Below are positions 1-12,468 of a DNA stretch of 64,000 nucleotides, one piece after another. Under the pieces are notes generated by a model. The model saw only the letters and a program-made list of their open reading frames with translations. It was not told the DNA's origin and did no database searches. The position numbers and the translations under genes were made by a program. How positions within the stretch are numbered: position 1 is the stretch's first letter; each line of letters starts with the position of its first letter. Source of the stretch: Pantoea eucalypti (lineage in GTDB: Bacteria; Pseudomonadota; Gammaproteobacteria; Enterobacterales; Enterobacteriaceae); NCBI RefSeq assembly GCF_009646115.1, contig NZ_CP045720.1:1-64000 (forward strand), read 5' to 3'.

Positions 1-1416
1 GTGTCACTTACGCTTTGGCAACAGTGTCTTGCCCGTTTGCAGGATGAGCTTCCTGCCACCGAATTCAGCATGTGGATCCGTCCACTCCAGGCTGAGTTAA
101 ACGACAATACGCTTGCCTTGTATGCTCCAAATCGCTTCGTACTCGACTGGGTTCGGGACAAATACCTTAATAGCATCAACGCACTGCTAAATGAATTTTG
201 TGGTCCAAACGTGCCTGCACTGCGTTTTGAAGTAGGTACGCGCCCGGTTCAGCAGCAAGCGGCAGCGGTCAGCCAGCCCGTCATGGCCAGCGTCAGCGCG
301 CCCGTGATGCCCGTACAGAGCCATATTCGTCCGGCCCCGGCGCAGATCATGCGTCCCAGCTGGGATAATGTCCCGGCTCCGGCCGACGTCACTTACCGCT
401 CGAATGTGAATAACCGTCATAACTTCGATAACTTCGTTGAAGGTAAATCCAACCAGCTGGCGCGCGCGGCGGCACGTCAGGTGGCGGATAATCCAGGCGG
501 CGCTTATAACCCACTTTTTCTGTATGGCGGCACGGGTCTCGGTAAAACGCACCTGTTGCATGCGGTGGGCAACGGCATTATTGCCCGCAAACCCAATGCA
601 AAAGTGGTTTACATGCACTCCGAGCGTTTTGTACAGGATATGGTTAAAGCGCTGCAGAACAATGCAATTGAAGAGTTCAAACGCTACTACCGTTCTGTGG
701 ATGCGCTATTGATCGATGACATTCAGTTCTTTGCGAATAAAGAGCGCTCACAGGAAGAGTTCTTCCATACCTTTAATGCCTTATTAGAAGGCAATCAGCA
801 GATCATCCTCACCTCGGATCGCTATCCCAAAGAGATTAACGGTGTAGAGGATCGTCTTAAATCGCGCTTCGGCTGGGGTTTAACGGTGGCGATCGAGCCG
901 CCTGAGCTGGAAACGCGTGTGGCGATCCTGATGAAAAAAGCGGATGAGAACGACATCCGTCTGCCGGGTGAAGTTGCCTTCTTTATTGCCAAGCGTTTGC
1001 GCTCTAACGTGCGTGAACTGGAAGGTGCACTGAACCGCGTCATCGCCAATGCTAACTTTACCGGTCGGGCGATCACCATCGACTTCGTGCGTGAAGCGCT
1101 GCGCGATCTGCTGGCGCTGCAGGAAAAGCTGGTCACCATCGATAATATTCAGAAGACCGTGGCTGAGTACTACAAGATTAAGGTGGCAGATCTGCTTTCC
1201 AAACGCCGTTCGCGCTCGGTAGCGCGTCCGCGCCAGATGGCGATGGCGATGGCGAAAGAGTTGACGAACCACAGCTTGCCAGAAATTGGCGACGCTTTTG
1301 GGGGTCGCGACCACACAACGGTGCTTCATGCCTGCCGCAAGATTGAGCAGCTGCGTGAAGAGAGCCACGATATCAAAGAAGATTTCTCTAATCTCATCAG
1401 AACATTATCTTCCTGA
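1..1416 (+). CDS. dnaA: Chromosomal replication initiator DnaA
   Basis: DnaA binds DnaA boxes at oriC, melts the origin and helps load DnaB helicase. The 471-residue product has the N-terminal DnaB-interaction domain, a variable linker at about residues 85-130, an AAA+ core with Walker A GGTGLGKT (about 176-183) and Walker [10 protein letters not shown], and the C-terminal DNA-binding domain with the signature GGRDHTT (about 433-439). The start is GTG at base 1, as commonly seen in enterobacterial dnaA, so the gene is complete but its promoter and DnaA boxes lie outside the window. dnaN follows after 4 bases, giving the usual dnaA-dnaN-recF-gyrB order. Identification is secure. Confidence 0.98.
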   Translation: MSLTLWQQCLARLQDELPATEFSMWIRPLQAELNDNTLALYAPNRFVLDWVRDKYLNSINALLNEFCGPNVPALRFEVGTRPVQQQAAAVSQPVMASVSAPVMPVQSHIRPAPAQIMRPSWDNVPAPADVTYRSNVNNRHNFDNFVEGKSNQLARAAARQVADNPGGAYNPLFLYGGTGLGKTHLLHAVGNGIIARKPNAKVVYMHSERFVQDMVKALQNNAIEEFKRYYRSVDALLIDDIQFFANKERSQEEFFHTFNALLEGNQQIILTSDRYPKEINGVEDRLKSRFGWGLTVAIEPPELETRVAILMKKADENDIRLPGEVAFFIAKRLRSNVRELEGALNRVIANANFTGRAITIDFVREALRDLLALQEKLVTIDNIQKTVAEYYKIKVADLLSKRRSRSVARPRQMAMAMAKELTNHSLPEIGDAFGGRDHTTVLHACRKIEQLREESHDIKEDFSNLIRTLSS

Positions 1417-1420
1417 CGCT

Positions 1421-2521
1421 ATGAAATTTATTGTTGAACGTGAGCAGCTGCTGAAGCCGCTGCAACAAGTTAGTGGCCCACTGGGTGGTCGTCCGACGCT
1501 GCCGATTCTCGGAAACCTGCTGCTGCAGGTTACAGAAGGTTCGCTGCTGCTGACCGGTACCGATCTGGAAATGGAGATGGTCGCACGTGTGGCGCTGACG
1601 CAGGCGCATGAGCCTGGCTCCACCACCGTTCCGGCGCGAAAATTTTTGGATATCTGTCGCGGATTGCCGGATGGTGCAGAAATCACGCTGGCGCTGGAAG
1701 GCGATCGTATGCTGGTTCGCTCTGGCCGCAGCCGTTTTTCGCTGTCGACCCTGCCCGCCAGTGACTTCCCGAATCTCGACGACTGGCAGAGTGAAGTTGA
1801 ATTCACCCTGCCGCAGGCGACCCTGAAACGGCTGATCGAAGCGACTCAGTTCTCGATGGCCCATCAGGATGTGCGTTACTACCTCAACGGCATGATGTTT
1901 GAAACCGAAGGGGAAGAGCTGCGCACTGTAGCCACTGATGGTCACCGTCTGGCCGTTTGCTCCATGCCGATTGGCCAGGCACTGCCGAGTCATTCCGTGA
2001 TTGTGCCACGTAAAGGCGTCATTGAGCTGCTGCGTCTGCTGGATGGCGGCGATACGCCTCTGCAGGTCCGGATTGGCGGCAGCAATATCCGCGCGCACGT
2101 CGGCGACTATATCTTTACCTCTAAGCTGGTTGATGGTCGCTTCCCTGACTATCGCCGCGTATTGCCGAAGAATCCCGATAAAGTGCTGGAAGCGGGCTGC
2201 GATCTGCTCAAACAGGCCTTTGCCCGTGCTGCCATCCTTTCTAACGAGAAGTTCCGCGGTGTTCGCCTCTATATCACCGAAAATCAGCTAAAAATTACCG
2301 CCAATAACCCTGAACAGGAAGAAGCGGAAGAGATGCTGGATGTCAGCTATAACGGCACGGAACTGGAGATCGGTTTTAACGTCAGTTACGTGCTGGATGT
2401 GCTGAACGCGCTGAAGTGCGAAAACGTCCGCCTGCTGCTGACGGATTCAGTGTCGAGCGTGCAGATCGAAGATGTGGCGAGTCCTGCAGCAGCTTACGTC
2501 GTCATGCCCATGCGCTTGTAG
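1421..2521 (+). CDS. dnaN: DNA polymerase III beta subunit (sliding clamp)
   Basis: This encodes the ring-shaped processivity clamp that tethers polymerase III and other repair enzymes to DNA. The product is 366 residues, the normal length, beginning MKFIVEREQLLKPLQ and ending in the typical VMPMRL tail, which forms part of the protein-binding pocket. The ATG at 1421 lies 4 bases after the dnaA stop; an upstream in-frame extension into dnaA exists but is not credible because homologues begin at MKFIVE. In E. coli recF follows almost immediately; here a 176-base spacer holding a large palindrome separates them. Confidence 0.98.
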   Translation: MKFIVEREQLLKPLQQVSGPLGGRPTLPILGNLLLQVTEGSLLLTGTDLEMEMVARVALTQAHEPGSTTVPARKFLDICRGLPDGAEITLALEGDRMLVRSGRSRFSLSTLPASDFPNLDDWQSEVEFTLPQATLKRLIEATQFSMAHQDVRYYLNGMMFETEGEELRTVATDGHRLAVCSMPIGQALPSHSVIVPRKGVIELLRLLDGGDTPLQVRIGGSNIRAHVGDYIFTSKLVDGRFPDYRRVLPKNPDKVLEAGCDLLKQAFARAAILSNEKFRGVRLYITENQLKITANNPEQEEAEEMLDVSYNGTELEIGFNVSYVLDVLNALKCENVRLLLTDSVSSVQIEDVASPAAAYVVMPMRL

Positions 2522-2547
2522 GTGTGATATATCGGCCTGGCTTACTT

Positions 2548-2632
2548 GCTATGTTGTGCCCCGGCAGTGCTCGCCATCCTCACGTACTTCAGTACGCTCC
2601 GGTGGCTGTGCGCTGGCGAGGCGCAACGTAGC
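2548..2632. repeat. ~85 bp imperfect palindrome between dnaN and recF
   Basis: The left arm (about 2548-2587) and right arm (about 2592-2632) are imperfect reverse complements around a 4-base TTCA loop; the innermost stem is CGTAC/GTACG. Aligning the arms by eye gives most positions paired over about 40 bases. It has no coding potential that continues dnaN or recF. It looks like an inserted repetitive palindromic element of the kind scattered in enterobacterial intergenic regions. A transcript would form a long hairpin with no U-tract, so it is more likely a processing or attenuation structure than a simple terminator. Confidence 0.75.
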
Positions 2633-2697
2633 GGCGACGCCGACGACCTTGATCGCCAGGTCCAAAAACTTTATTGCCCTTCACGCTGGATTGATTC

Positions 2698-3783
2698 ATG
2701 GCTTTAACCCGCCTTCTTATCAAAGATTTTCGTAATATCGAGCAGGCCGACCTGCAACTGGCCCCCGGATTTAATTTCCTGGTGGGTGCCAATGGCAGTG
2801 GGAAAACCAGCGTTTTAGAGGCGATTCATACGCTGGGGCATGGTCGATCGTTTCGCAGTTTGCAGGCGGGTCGCGTCATTCGTCACGACGAGGCGGCGTT
2901 CGTGTTGCACGGGCGTCTGGAAAACGCAGAGCGGGAAATTTCTGTCGGGCTGACCAAAAACCGGGCCGGTGACAGCAAAGTGCGTATTGATGGCAGCGAT
3001 GGTCATAAAGTCGCAGAGCTGGCGCAGCTGCTGCCGATGCAGTTAATCACGCCTGAAGGTTTTAGTCTGCTGAATGGCGGTCCCAAATACCGCCGGGCCT
3101 ATGTCGACTGGGGCTGTTTCCATAACACGCCCGGCTTTTTCAACGCATGGAACAACATGCGTCGCCTGCTTAAACAGCGGAATGCGGCGCTTCGCCAGGT
3201 CTCACGTTACAGCCAGATTCGTCCCTGGGATCAGGAGCTGGTTCCGCTGGCTGAACAGATTAGCCAGTGGCGGGCGGAATACAGTGCGGCAATATCTGCA
3301 GAGATCACCGCCACCTGTAGCCAGTTTCTGCCAGAGTTTGAACTGCGCTTCTCCTTCCAGCGTGGCTGGGACAAAGAGAGTGATTACGGCGAACTGCTGG
3401 AACGTAACTTCGAGCGCGATCGTGCGCTGACTTATACCGCCAGCGGCCCCCATAAAGCCGATTTTCGTATTCGGGCTGAAGGGACGCCGGTGGAAGATTT
3501 ACTCTCACGCGGGCAGTTAAAACTGCTGATGTGTGCATTGCGTCTGGCACAGGGCGAGTTCCTGACAAGCCAGAGCGGACGCCGCTGTATTTACCTCATT
3601 GATGACTTTGCTTCTGAGCTGGATGAGAGCCGACGACGCCTGCTGGCGGACCGGTTAAAAGCCACTCAGGCGCAGGTGTTTGTCAGCGCTATTTCTGCCG
3701 GGCATGTAATCGACATGACTGACGAAAAGGGCAAGATGTTCCGCGTGGAACAGGGTAAAATAGCGGTTCAACCTGAAGATTAA
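2698..3783 (+). CDS. recF: DNA replication and repair protein RecF
   Basis: RecF is an SMC-like ATPase that acts with RecO and RecR to load RecA at single-strand gaps. The 361-residue product has Walker A GANGSGKT (residues 30-37) near the N terminus, the ABC-type signature [10 protein letters not shown] in the C-terminal third, and Walker [13 protein letters not shown]. Length and start ([15 protein letters not shown]) match the family. It follows dnaN after a palindrome-containing spacer and precedes gyrB by 18 bases, so gyrB may be read from the same transcript. The link to dnaN expression is less direct than in E. coli because of the spacer. Confidence 0.98.
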   Translation: MALTRLLIKDFRNIEQADLQLAPGFNFLVGANGSGKTSVLEAIHTLGHGRSFRSLQAGRVIRHDEAAFVLHGRLENAEREISVGLTKNRAGDSKVRIDGSDGHKVAELAQLLPMQLITPEGFSLLNGGPKYRRAYVDWGCFHNTPGFFNAWNNMRRLLKQRNAALRQVSRYSQIRPWDQELVPLAEQISQWRAEYSAAISAEITATCSQFLPEFELRFSFQRGWDKESDYGELLERNFERDRALTYTASGPHKADFRIRAEGTPVEDLLSRGQLKLLMCALRLAQGEFLTSQSGRRCIYLIDDFASELDESRRRLLADRLKATQAQVFVSAISAGHVIDMTDEKGKMFRVEQGKIAVQPED

Positions 3784-6210
<2,427 letters not shown>

Positions 6211-6224
6211 CCGGCAGCGGACGT

Positions 6225-6258
6225 AAAAGGCCATCACTCAGGTGATGGCCTTTTTTTT
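6225..6258 (+). terminator. Rho-independent terminator of gyrB
   Basis: A 9-bp GC-rich stem GGCCATCAC/GTGATGGCC around a TCAG loop is followed by eight T residues and preceded by four A residues, so the stem can extend by A-T pairs. It lies 14 bases after the gyrB stop and ends the dnaA-dnaN-recF-gyrB transcription unit. Confidence 0.93.
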
Positions 6259-6468
6259 GTACCGTACGGGCGGAAATCCATCAGGCCGCACCCCTGCTGT
6301 TCGCCAGGCGAACCCGCAACTATCCGAAAAGCCGTGATTTAAATCCACCGCGATCTCCTTATCGCCTGCACCCAGCGGTTTGCTGCCCGTTCCTGCCTGC
6401 CATGAAGCTGGTCAATGTGCGCTGAATCGCGCTAGCATTGAATAAAACCCAGACGCTACGAGGATTGT

Positions 6469-7278
6469 ATGGCTATTAAATTGATCGCTATCGACATGGA
6501 TGGCACCCTGCTCAACCCGCAACATGAGATCACACCAGGGGTGAAATCTGCCCTGGATCGCGCCCGCCAGAAAGGTGTGTCGATTGTGCTGACCACCGGC
6601 CGGCCATTTGTGGGTATCCAGCGCTATCTGATGGAGCTGGATATGCAGACGCCCGGCCAGTATGCGATAAGCAACAACGGTGCGCTGGTTCATCAGGCCG
6701 AAGATGGTGAGTGCGTGGCGGAAGTGACGCTGACCTTTGACGACTACCTCTACATCGAGAATCTGGCACGTGAGCTTGGCGTGCATTTCCAGGCGTTCGA
6801 CAAATCCCATCTCTACACACCCAATAAAGACATCAGTGAATACACCATCCATGAAGCGAGCCTGACCGGCATTCCGGTGCGCTATCGCGCCGTGGAAGAG
6901 ATGGATCGCGCCATGCGCTTCCCGAAACTGATGATGATTGACCGCCCGGACCTGCTCGACGCGGCGATTGCCCGTCTGCCCGAACATGCTCACCAGACTT
7001 ATACCATCCTGAAGAGCGCGCCTTACTACCTGGAAATTCTCGATTGTCGGGTGAATAAAGGCCAGGGCGTCAAAATGCTGGCTGACAAGCTCGGTCTTAA
7101 GCAGGAAGAGGTGATGGCGATTGGCGACCAGGAGAATGACCTGGCGATGATTGAATACGCCGGAACCGGCGTCGCAATGGGTAATGCCATTGATTCTGTT
7201 AAGAAAATCGCGCAGTTTATCACCAAAACCAATATGGAAGATGGTGTGGCGCATGCCATTGAAGAGTTAGTGCTTTAA
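6469..7278 (+). CDS. yidA: HAD-superfamily sugar phosphatase YidA
   Basis: This is a Cof-type haloacid dehalogenase phosphatase that hydrolyses small sugar phosphates. The 269-residue product has all HAD motifs: I DMDGTLL (catalytic Asp9 and Asp11), II TTGRP, III a lysine in NKGQGVKML, and IV GDQENDLAMIEYAG. E. coli YidA is 270 residues and lies in the same place near gyrB. The start has a clear Shine-Dalgarno GAGGA. The 210 bases between the gyrB terminator and yidA hold no gene; the yidB gene found there in E. coli is missing. Just downstream is the galactonate operon. Confidence 0.95.
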   Translation: MAIKLIAIDMDGTLLNPQHEITPGVKSALDRARQKGVSIVLTTGRPFVGIQRYLMELDMQTPGQYAISNNGALVHQAEDGECVAEVTLTFDDYLYIENLARELGVHFQAFDKSHLYTPNKDISEYTIHEASLTGIPVRYRAVEEMDRAMRFPKLMMIDRPDLLDAAIARLPEHAHQTYTILKSAPYYLEILDCRVNKGQGVKMLADKLGLKQEEVMAIGDQENDLAMIEYAGTGVAMGNAIDSVKKIAQFITKTNMEDGVAHAIEELVL

Positions 7279-7289
7279 TTGCCTTTCCC

Positions 7290-7318
7290 GGATGGCGTCC
7301 TGCCATCCGCCTTTCCCA
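7290..7318 (+). terminator. Probable weak terminator after yidA
   Basis: An 8-bp stem CGGATGGC/GCCATCCG with a 4-base loop begins 12 bases after the yidA stop. The downstream tract CCTTTCCCATT is only modestly T-rich, so termination may be incomplete or Rho-assisted. Confidence 0.5.
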
Positions 7319-7370
7319 TTGATTTAACGCCACCCACCTGCAAGGGCGGATTGTTGTTTTTGTGATCTTG

Positions 7371-7404
7371 ATTGTAGTACAAGATTAATATCAAGTACTA
7401 CAAT
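7371..7404 (+). promoter_or_regulatory. DgoR-type operator upstream of the dgo operon
   Basis: Two perfect 10-bp inverted copies, ATTGTAGTAC (7371-7380) and GTACTACAAT (7395-7404), are separated by 14 bases. Each copy is also part of a near-palindrome TTGTAGTACAA. The E. coli galactonate repressor DgoR, as I recall it, binds inverted TTGTAGTACA-like repeats at its own promoter, so this is very probably the DgoR operator. It lies 87 bases upstream of dgoR, where it would block transcription of the whole operon until galactonate is present. Confidence 0.85.
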
Positions 7405-7490
7405 ATGTGCAGAGGTTAAGACAATCTGTAGGCCTGAAAAGCGGAAGGCAGTAATCTGATAGCTCATGCTTTCTCACTGAATGGATCATC

Positions 7491-8189
7491 ATGACGCAAC
7501 AGCACATCAGCAAAACGGAGCGTATCATCCTGACGCTGGGCGAGGAGATTGTCGCCGGCCACTTTGCGCCAGGCGCCGCACTTCCGGCGGAATCCGACCT
7601 CTGCGATCGCTTCTCTACTTCACGCAATATCATTCGCGAAGTCTTTCGGGCGCTAATGGCAAAAAGGCTGATTGAGGTGAAACGCTACCGGGGGGCATTC
7701 GTCACCGCCCGCAACCAGTGGAATTATCTCGACAGTGACGTGCTGCAATGGGCGCTGTCGCACGATCAGGATCCGCGTCTGATCGCTGCGATGAATGAAG
7801 TCCGTGTGCTGGTTGAACCGCAAATTGCCCGCTGGTCAGCCGAGCGCGCCACCTCCAACGATCTGGCGGCCATCGAACAGGCTTATAACGACATGGTGAC
7901 ACATCATGCCGATCGCGAACTGTTTAACGAGGCGGATATCCGCTATCACGAAGCGGTGCTGGCATCGGTGCACAACCCGGTGCTTCAGCAGCTTAACGTC
8001 GCGATCAGTCAGCTGCAAAAAGCGGTCTTCTCCCGCACCTATATGCCGGATCAGGAGAACATGCCGCGTACGCTGGCCGAGCATAAAGCATTATTTGACG
8101 CGATTCGCCATCAGAATGCTGATGCCGCCGGAGAGGCAGCGAAAGCGATGATCGCCAGTTCAACCGCACGACTCAAGGAGATTTTGTGA
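7491..8189 (+). CDS. dgoR: GntR/FadR-family repressor of D-galactonate genes
   Basis: DgoR represses the galactonate operon and is released by D-galactonate. The 232-residue protein has an N-terminal winged helix-turn-helix (PAESDLCDRFSTSRNIIREVFRALMAK, split here as PAESDLCDRFSTSRN then IIREVFRAL) and a C-terminal all-helical FCD effector domain, whose metal-binding histidines are suggested by RYHEAV and EHKALFDAI. It is first in the operon, directly downstream of a paired operator, which implies autoregulation. dgoK begins inside its stop codon, consistent with translational coupling. Confidence 0.93.
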   Translation: MTQQHISKTERIILTLGEEIVAGHFAPGAALPAESDLCDRFSTSRNIIREVFRALMAKRLIEVKRYRGAFVTARNQWNYLDSDVLQWALSHDQDPRLIAAMNEVRVLVEPQIARWSAERATSNDLAAIEQAYNDMVTHHADRELFNEADIRYHEAVLASVHNPVLQQLNVAISQLQKAVFSRTYMPDQENMPRTLAEHKALFDAIRHQNADAAGEAAKAMIASSTARLKEIL

Positions 8190-9067
8190 GCAGCTATATC
8201 GCCATCGACTGGGGATCCACCAACCTGCGTGCCTGGCACTACGATAAGGGTGAATGTGTCGACCAGCGTCGGTCTGAAGCGGGGGTGACGCGTCTGGCCG
8301 GACGTACTGCGGCTGAGGTATTTGACGATGTCACCGCTGGCTGGCCCGTTGACCGCGTACCGGTAATCATGGCGGGCATGGTGGGAAGTAACGCGGGCTG
8401 GCAACCGGTGCCCTATCTTGGCTGTCCGATGGCGCTGGACCAGCTTGCCAGCCACCTCACACACGTCGCGGATAAAGCGTGGATCGTGCCGGGACTGAGC
8501 ATCGAACGAGACGACAACGATAACGTTATGCGCGGCGAAGAGACACAGCTGTTAGGTGCCACCACGCTGCACGCAGCATCGCTTTATGTCATGCCGGGCA
8601 CCCATGCAAAATGGGTCGATGTTGAGGGATTGGAGGTGCGCGATTTCCGAACCGTGATGACCGGCGAACTGCATCATCTGCTGCTGAATCATTCTCTGAT
8701 TGGAGCCGGCCTGCCGGAGCAGCAGGAGAACAACGTGGCGTTTCAGGAAGGTATTGAACGCGGTGCTCAGGATGCTTCGATCCTGTCGCGCCTATTTGAA
8801 GTGCGCGCGGCCCATGTTCTGGGCACACGCGATCGCCGCCACGTTAGCGAGTTTCTCTCCGGACTCCTGATTGGACATGAGGTTGCGCTGATGACGAAAC
8901 AGAGCACAACATACACCCGTCAGCCCCTTGTTATCATTGCCGGTGATGCACTGGCCTGTCGATATCAGCAGGCGTTGCAGTTTATCGGTCTGGAATCTGT
9001 CACCCTGGAGGGCGATCGAGCCTTTCAGCATGGAATAAGGAGTATCGCCAATGTCCTGGCAAACTAA
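8186..9067 (+). CDS. dgoK: 2-dehydro-3-deoxygalactonokinase
   Basis: DgoK phosphorylates 2-keto-3-deoxygalactonate to the 6-phosphate in the De Ley-Doudoroff route for D-galactonate. The 293-residue product (E. coli 292) begins with the actin-like phosphate loop IAIDWGSTNLRAW and has MPGTHAKWVDV and IIAGDALACRY motifs of this kinase family. The start is GTG at 8186, overlapping the dgoR stop by 4 bases, with the Shine-Dalgarno AAGGAG at 8175-8180. Its 3' end overlaps dgoA by 17 bases, so it is embedded in a tightly coupled operon. Confidence 0.95.
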   Translation: MSSYIAIDWGSTNLRAWHYDKGECVDQRRSEAGVTRLAGRTAAEVFDDVTAGWPVDRVPVIMAGMVGSNAGWQPVPYLGCPMALDQLASHLTHVADKAWIVPGLSIERDDNDNVMRGEETQLLGATTLHAASLYVMPGTHAKWVDVEGLEVRDFRTVMTGELHHLLLNHSLIGAGLPEQQENNVAFQEGIERGAQDASILSRLFEVRAAHVLGTRDRRHVSEFLSGLLIGHEVALMTKQSTTYTRQPLVIIAGDALACRYQQALQFIGLESVTLEGDRAFQHGIRSIANVLAN

Positions 9068-9668
9068 CTTACCGCTGATCGCCATTCTGCGTGGCATTAC
9101 CCCGGCGGAAGCCGAGGCGCACGTTGGTGCGTTGATCGAGGCCGGATTTGACGCTATCGAGATCCCGCTAAACTCACCAGACTGGGCCACCAGCATTGCC
9201 GCCATGGTAAAAACCTTTGGTGACCAGGCTCTGGTTGGCGCAGGTACTGTGCTGACACCTGAGCAGGTTGACCAGCTGGCAGAGCTCAACAGCAAACTGG
9301 TGGTCACGCCCAATACCGATCCGGCGGTTATCCGTCAGGCCGTCTCTCACGGCATGACGGTCGCGGCAGGTTGTGCTACCGCCAGCGAAGCCTTTACCGC
9401 CTTACAGGCGGGTGCGCAGGCGCTGAAAATTTTCCCCTCTTCGGCATTTGGTCCCGGTTACATCAAAGCGCTGAAAGCGGTGCTGCCACCCGACATTCCG
9501 GTGTTTGCCGTGGGCGGTGTGACACCTGAAAACCTGCAGGAATTTCTGGCTGCGGGCTGCGTCGGCGCAGGATTAGGCAGCGATCTCTATCGCGCCGGTC
9601 AGCCGCTGTCACGCACGATAGAAAAGGCTCAGGCTTTTGTTACTGCATATAAGGACGCTGTACGATGA
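9051..9668 (+). CDS. dgoA: 2-dehydro-3-deoxy-6-phosphogalactonate aldolase
   Basis: This class I aldolase cleaves 2-keto-3-deoxy-6-phosphogalactonate to pyruvate and glyceraldehyde 3-phosphate. The 205-residue product equals the E. coli length. The Schiff-base lysine is Lys126 in [12 protein letters not shown], and the (beta/alpha)8 barrel motifs [15 protein letters not shown] (Glu37) and [10 protein letters not shown] are present. The ATG at 9051 has a good AAGGAG site and lies inside the end of dgoK. The next gene, dgoD, starts in the sequence ATGA at the dgoA stop. Confidence 0.96.
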   Translation: MSWQTNLPLIAILRGITPAEAEAHVGALIEAGFDAIEIPLNSPDWATSIAAMVKTFGDQALVGAGTVLTPEQVDQLAELNSKLVVTPNTDPAVIRQAVSHGMTVAAGCATASEAFTALQAGAQALKIFPSSAFGPGYIKALKAVLPPDIPVFAVGGVTPENLQEFLAAGCVGAGLGSDLYRAGQPLSRTIEKAQAFVTAYKDAVR

Positions 9669-10813
9669 AAATTACCAGACTGACCACTTACCGCTTACCG
9701 CCGCGCTGGATGTTCCTGAAGATAGAAACCGATGAAGGCATCGTTGGCTGGGGCGAGCCGGTTATTGAAGGCCGGGCGCGAAGCGTGGAAGCCGCCGTTC
9801 ATGAACTATCAGAGTACCTGATTGGCCAGGATCCCTCGCGCATCAACGATTTATGGCAGGTAATGTATCGCGGCGGCTTCTACCGGGGTGGCCCGATTCT
9901 GATGAGCGCCATTGCCGGTATCGATCAGGCTCTGTGGGACATCAAAGGCAAAGCACTGGGGGTACCGGTTTATCAGTTACTGGGCGGTCTGGTGCGTGAC
10001 CGTATTAAAGCCTACAGCTGGGTAGGCGGCGATCGTCCGACTGATGTGATTGAAGGCATCACAAAACTGCGGACCATCGGTTTTGACACTTTCAAGCTTA
10101 ATGGCTGCGAAGAGATGGGCATTATCGACAGCGCACTGAAAGTAGATGCCGCAGTCAATACCGTGGCGCAAATCCGCGAAGCTTTTGGGAAAGAGATCGA
10201 ATTTGGCCTGGATTTCCACGGGCGCGTCAGCGCACCAATGGCAAAAGTCCTGATCAAAGAGCTGGAACCCTATCGCCCACTCTTCATCGAAGAGCCGGTA
10301 CTGGCTGAGCAGGCGGAATATTATCCGCGCCTTGCCGCACAGACTCACATTCCGATTGCCGCGGGCGAGCGCATGTTCTCACGCTTTGAGTTCAAGCGTG
10401 TGCTGGAAGCGGGCGGGCTGGCGATTCTGCAACCTGACCTCTCTCATGCAGGCGGCATTACCGAATGCTACAAAATTGCCGCAATGGCGGAATCCTATGA
10501 TGTGGCCCTGGCCCCGCACTGCCCACTGGGCCCGATTGCACTGGCCGCCTGTCTGCACATCGACTTTGTGTCACGTAATGCGGTGTTCCAGGAGCAGAGC
10601 ATGGGCATTCACTACAATCAGGGCGCAGAGCTGCTCGATTATGTACTGAATAAAGATGATTTTAAAATGGATGATGGCCATTTCTATCCCCTGAATAAAC
10701 CAGGACTGGGTGTGGAAATTAATGAAGAGTTAGTGATAGCACGCAGTAAAAATGCGCCTGACTGGCGTAATCCATTATGGCGATCAGCAGATGGTTCGGT
10801 CGCAGAATGGTAA
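9665..10813 (+). CDS. dgoD: D-galactonate dehydratase
   Basis: DgoD removes water from D-galactonate to give 2-keto-3-deoxy-D-galactonate, the first catabolic step. It is an enolase-superfamily enzyme of 382 residues, identical in length to E. coli DgoD. The metal ligands Asp183 (GLDFHGR), Glu209 (FIEEP) and Glu235 ([10 protein letters not shown]) and the catalytic His285 ([12 protein letters not shown]) are all present. The gene overlaps dgoA by 4 bases. The transporter gene dgoT follows after a 236-base gap rather than directly. Confidence 0.97.
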   Translation: MKITRLTTYRLPPRWMFLKIETDEGIVGWGEPVIEGRARSVEAAVHELSEYLIGQDPSRINDLWQVMYRGGFYRGGPILMSAIAGIDQALWDIKGKALGVPVYQLLGGLVRDRIKAYSWVGGDRPTDVIEGITKLRTIGFDTFKLNGCEEMGIIDSALKVDAAVNTVAQIREAFGKEIEFGLDFHGRVSAPMAKVLIKELEPYRPLFIEEPVLAEQAEYYPRLAAQTHIPIAAGERMFSRFEFKRVLEAGGLAILQPDLSHAGGITECYKIAAMAESYDVALAPHCPLGPIALAACLHIDFVSRNAVFQEQSMGIHYNQGAELLDYVLNKDDFKMDDGHFYPLNKPGLGVEINEELVIARSKNAPDWRNPLWRSADGSVAEW

Positions 10814-11013
10814 TTTATCTGACGGAATAAAATAAAAAAAATCTGTAAAGAATGTGCCGGTAAATAAGGCGCAGGGGTCAGCACATGCCTGCGTCAGCCG
10901 GAATATAAAAAAACTTATCTTCCGCCCCAGTGCGTCTTGCAGACGCCTGTGGTGTTCTGTGCGCCAGATTTGCCCAAAAAGTCAGTCTGGCGCCGGTCCG
11001 ATACCCTACAAAG

Positions 11014-11033
11014 CACGTAATTTTCCTTACGTG
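11014..11033 (+). promoter_or_regulatory. Hairpin in the dgoD-dgoT leader
   Basis: A perfect 7-bp inverted repeat CACGTAA/TTACGTG with a 6-base spacer lies 16 bases upstream of the dgoT ATG, just ahead of the Shine-Dalgarno GGAG. It could be a regulator site or an RNA stem that modulates dgoT translation. The rest of the dgoD-dgoT gap (10814-11049) shows no gene. Confidence 0.4.
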
Positions 11034-11049
11034 AAGACGGAGAAGCACT

Positions 11050-12342
11050 ATGGATCTCTCAGCAACACAGGAAAAACCGACTCGCCGCCGTTATTTAACC
11101 CTGGTAATGATCTTTATTACTGTGGTGATCTGTTATGTGGACCGCGCTAATTTAACCGTGGCGTCTGCGCATATTCAGGAGGAATTTGGTATTACTAAAG
11201 CGCAAATGGGTTATGTCTTTTCTGCCTTTGCCTGGTTATATACGCTTTGCCAGATCCCCGGCGGTTGGTTTCTGGATCGGGTCGGTTCACGATTAACCTA
11301 TTTTATTGCCATTTTCGGCTGGTCAGTGGCGACATTGCTGCAGGGCTTTGCCAGCGGATTACTCTCGCTGATCGGTCTGCGTGCCATTACCGGTATTTTT
11401 GAAGCCCCCGCTTTCCCGACCAATAACCGGCTGGTAACCAGCTGGTTCCCGGAGCAGGAGCGCGCCTCAGCCGTCGGCTTTTATACGTCGGGTCAGTTTG
11501 TCGGCCTTGCTTTTCTGACACCGCTGCTGATTTGGGTTCAGGAGCTACTCAGCTGGCACTGGGTCTTCATCATTACCGGCGCTGTCGGTATTGTCTGGTC
11601 ATTCATCTGGATCAAAGTTTATCAGGCACCCAATAAAAGCAAAGGCATTAATCAGGCTGAGCTGAGCTATATCCGTGAAGGTGGTGCTATGGTGGAAGGC
11701 GATGCGCCGGTGGCCAAAAAAGATCGGATGCGTTTAACTGCCGCCGACTGGAAACTGGTGTTTCATCGCAAGCTGTGCGGCGTCTATCTCGGTCAGTTTG
11801 CCGTCACCTCCACTCTGTGGTTTTTCCTGACCTGGTTCCCTAACTATCTCACCCAGGAGAAGCACATTGCCGCGCTAACGGCAGGCTTTATGACCACGGT
11901 GCCCTTCCTGGCTGCCTTTGTTGGCGTCATCCTCTCTGGCATTGTGGCTGACCGTCTGGTACGCAGCGGCCGTTCGCTAGGGTTTGCCCGTAAAACGCCG
12001 ATTATCTGTGGCCTGCTGATATCAACCTGCATCATGGGTGCCAACTACACTAATGATCCGGTGTGGATTATGGTGCTGATGGGGCTGGCGTTCTTTGGGA
12101 ATGGATTTGCGTCGATCACCTGGTCACTGGTCTCTTCACTGGCACCGGTGCGCCTGATCGGGCTGACCGGTGGAGTGTTCAACTTTGTCGGTGGACTGGG
12201 CGGCATCACCGTGCCGTTGGTCGTGGGCTATCTGGCTCAGGATTACGGTTTTGCCCCGGCGCTGACCTATATTTCGGTTGTGGCCCTACTCGGTGCCCTC
12301 TCCTACATCCTGCTGGTCGGCGATGTGAAACGCGTCGGTTAA
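11050..12342 (+). CDS. dgoT: D-galactonate:H+ symporter (MFS, ACS family)
   Basis: DgoT imports D-galactonate with protons across the inner membrane. The 430-residue protein has 12 predicted membrane segments, the conserved N-terminal [20 protein letters not shown] segment and the MFS loop [11 protein letters not shown], and follows E. coli DgoT closely along its length. It is the last gene of dgoRKADT and is separated from dgoD by 236 bases, so it may also have its own translational or promoter control. A hairpin without T-run follows. Confidence 0.95.
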   Translation: MDLSATQEKPTRRRYLTLVMIFITVVICYVDRANLTVASAHIQEEFGITKAQMGYVFSAFAWLYTLCQIPGGWFLDRVGSRLTYFIAIFGWSVATLLQGFASGLLSLIGLRAITGIFEAPAFPTNNRLVTSWFPEQERASAVGFYTSGQFVGLAFLTPLLIWVQELLSWHWVFIITGAVGIVWSFIWIKVYQAPNKSKGINQAELSYIREGGAMVEGDAPVAKKDRMRLTAADWKLVFHRKLCGVYLGQFAVTSTLWFFLTWFPNYLTQEKHIAALTAGFMTTVPFLAAFVGVILSGIVADRLVRSGRSLGFARKTPIICGLLISTCIMGANYTNDPVWIMVLMGLAFFGNGFASITWSLVSSLAPVRLIGLTGGVFNFVGGLGGITVPLVVGYLAQDYGFAPALTYISVVALLGALSYILLVGDVKRVG

Positions 12343-12367
12343 TCGTCTGCTACGACTGTCATCTTCT

Positions 12368-12386
12368 CCGGGCCGCAGCGGCCCGG
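12368..12386 (+). terminator. Hairpin after dgoT
   Basis: A perfect 8-bp GC stem CCGGGCCG/CGGCCCGG with a CAG loop starts 26 bases after the dgoT stop. There is no clear T-tract, so it may act as an RNA 3'-end stabiliser or a Rho-assisted terminator for the dgo operon. Confidence 0.5.
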
Positions 12387-12468
12387 CTCCCTGCATCCGG
12401 CAAAAAAGCTGCACCGCAAAACAGAATCGCGTAATTTGTCGGGCAACGCTGTCTCCGTGGGTTTTATC

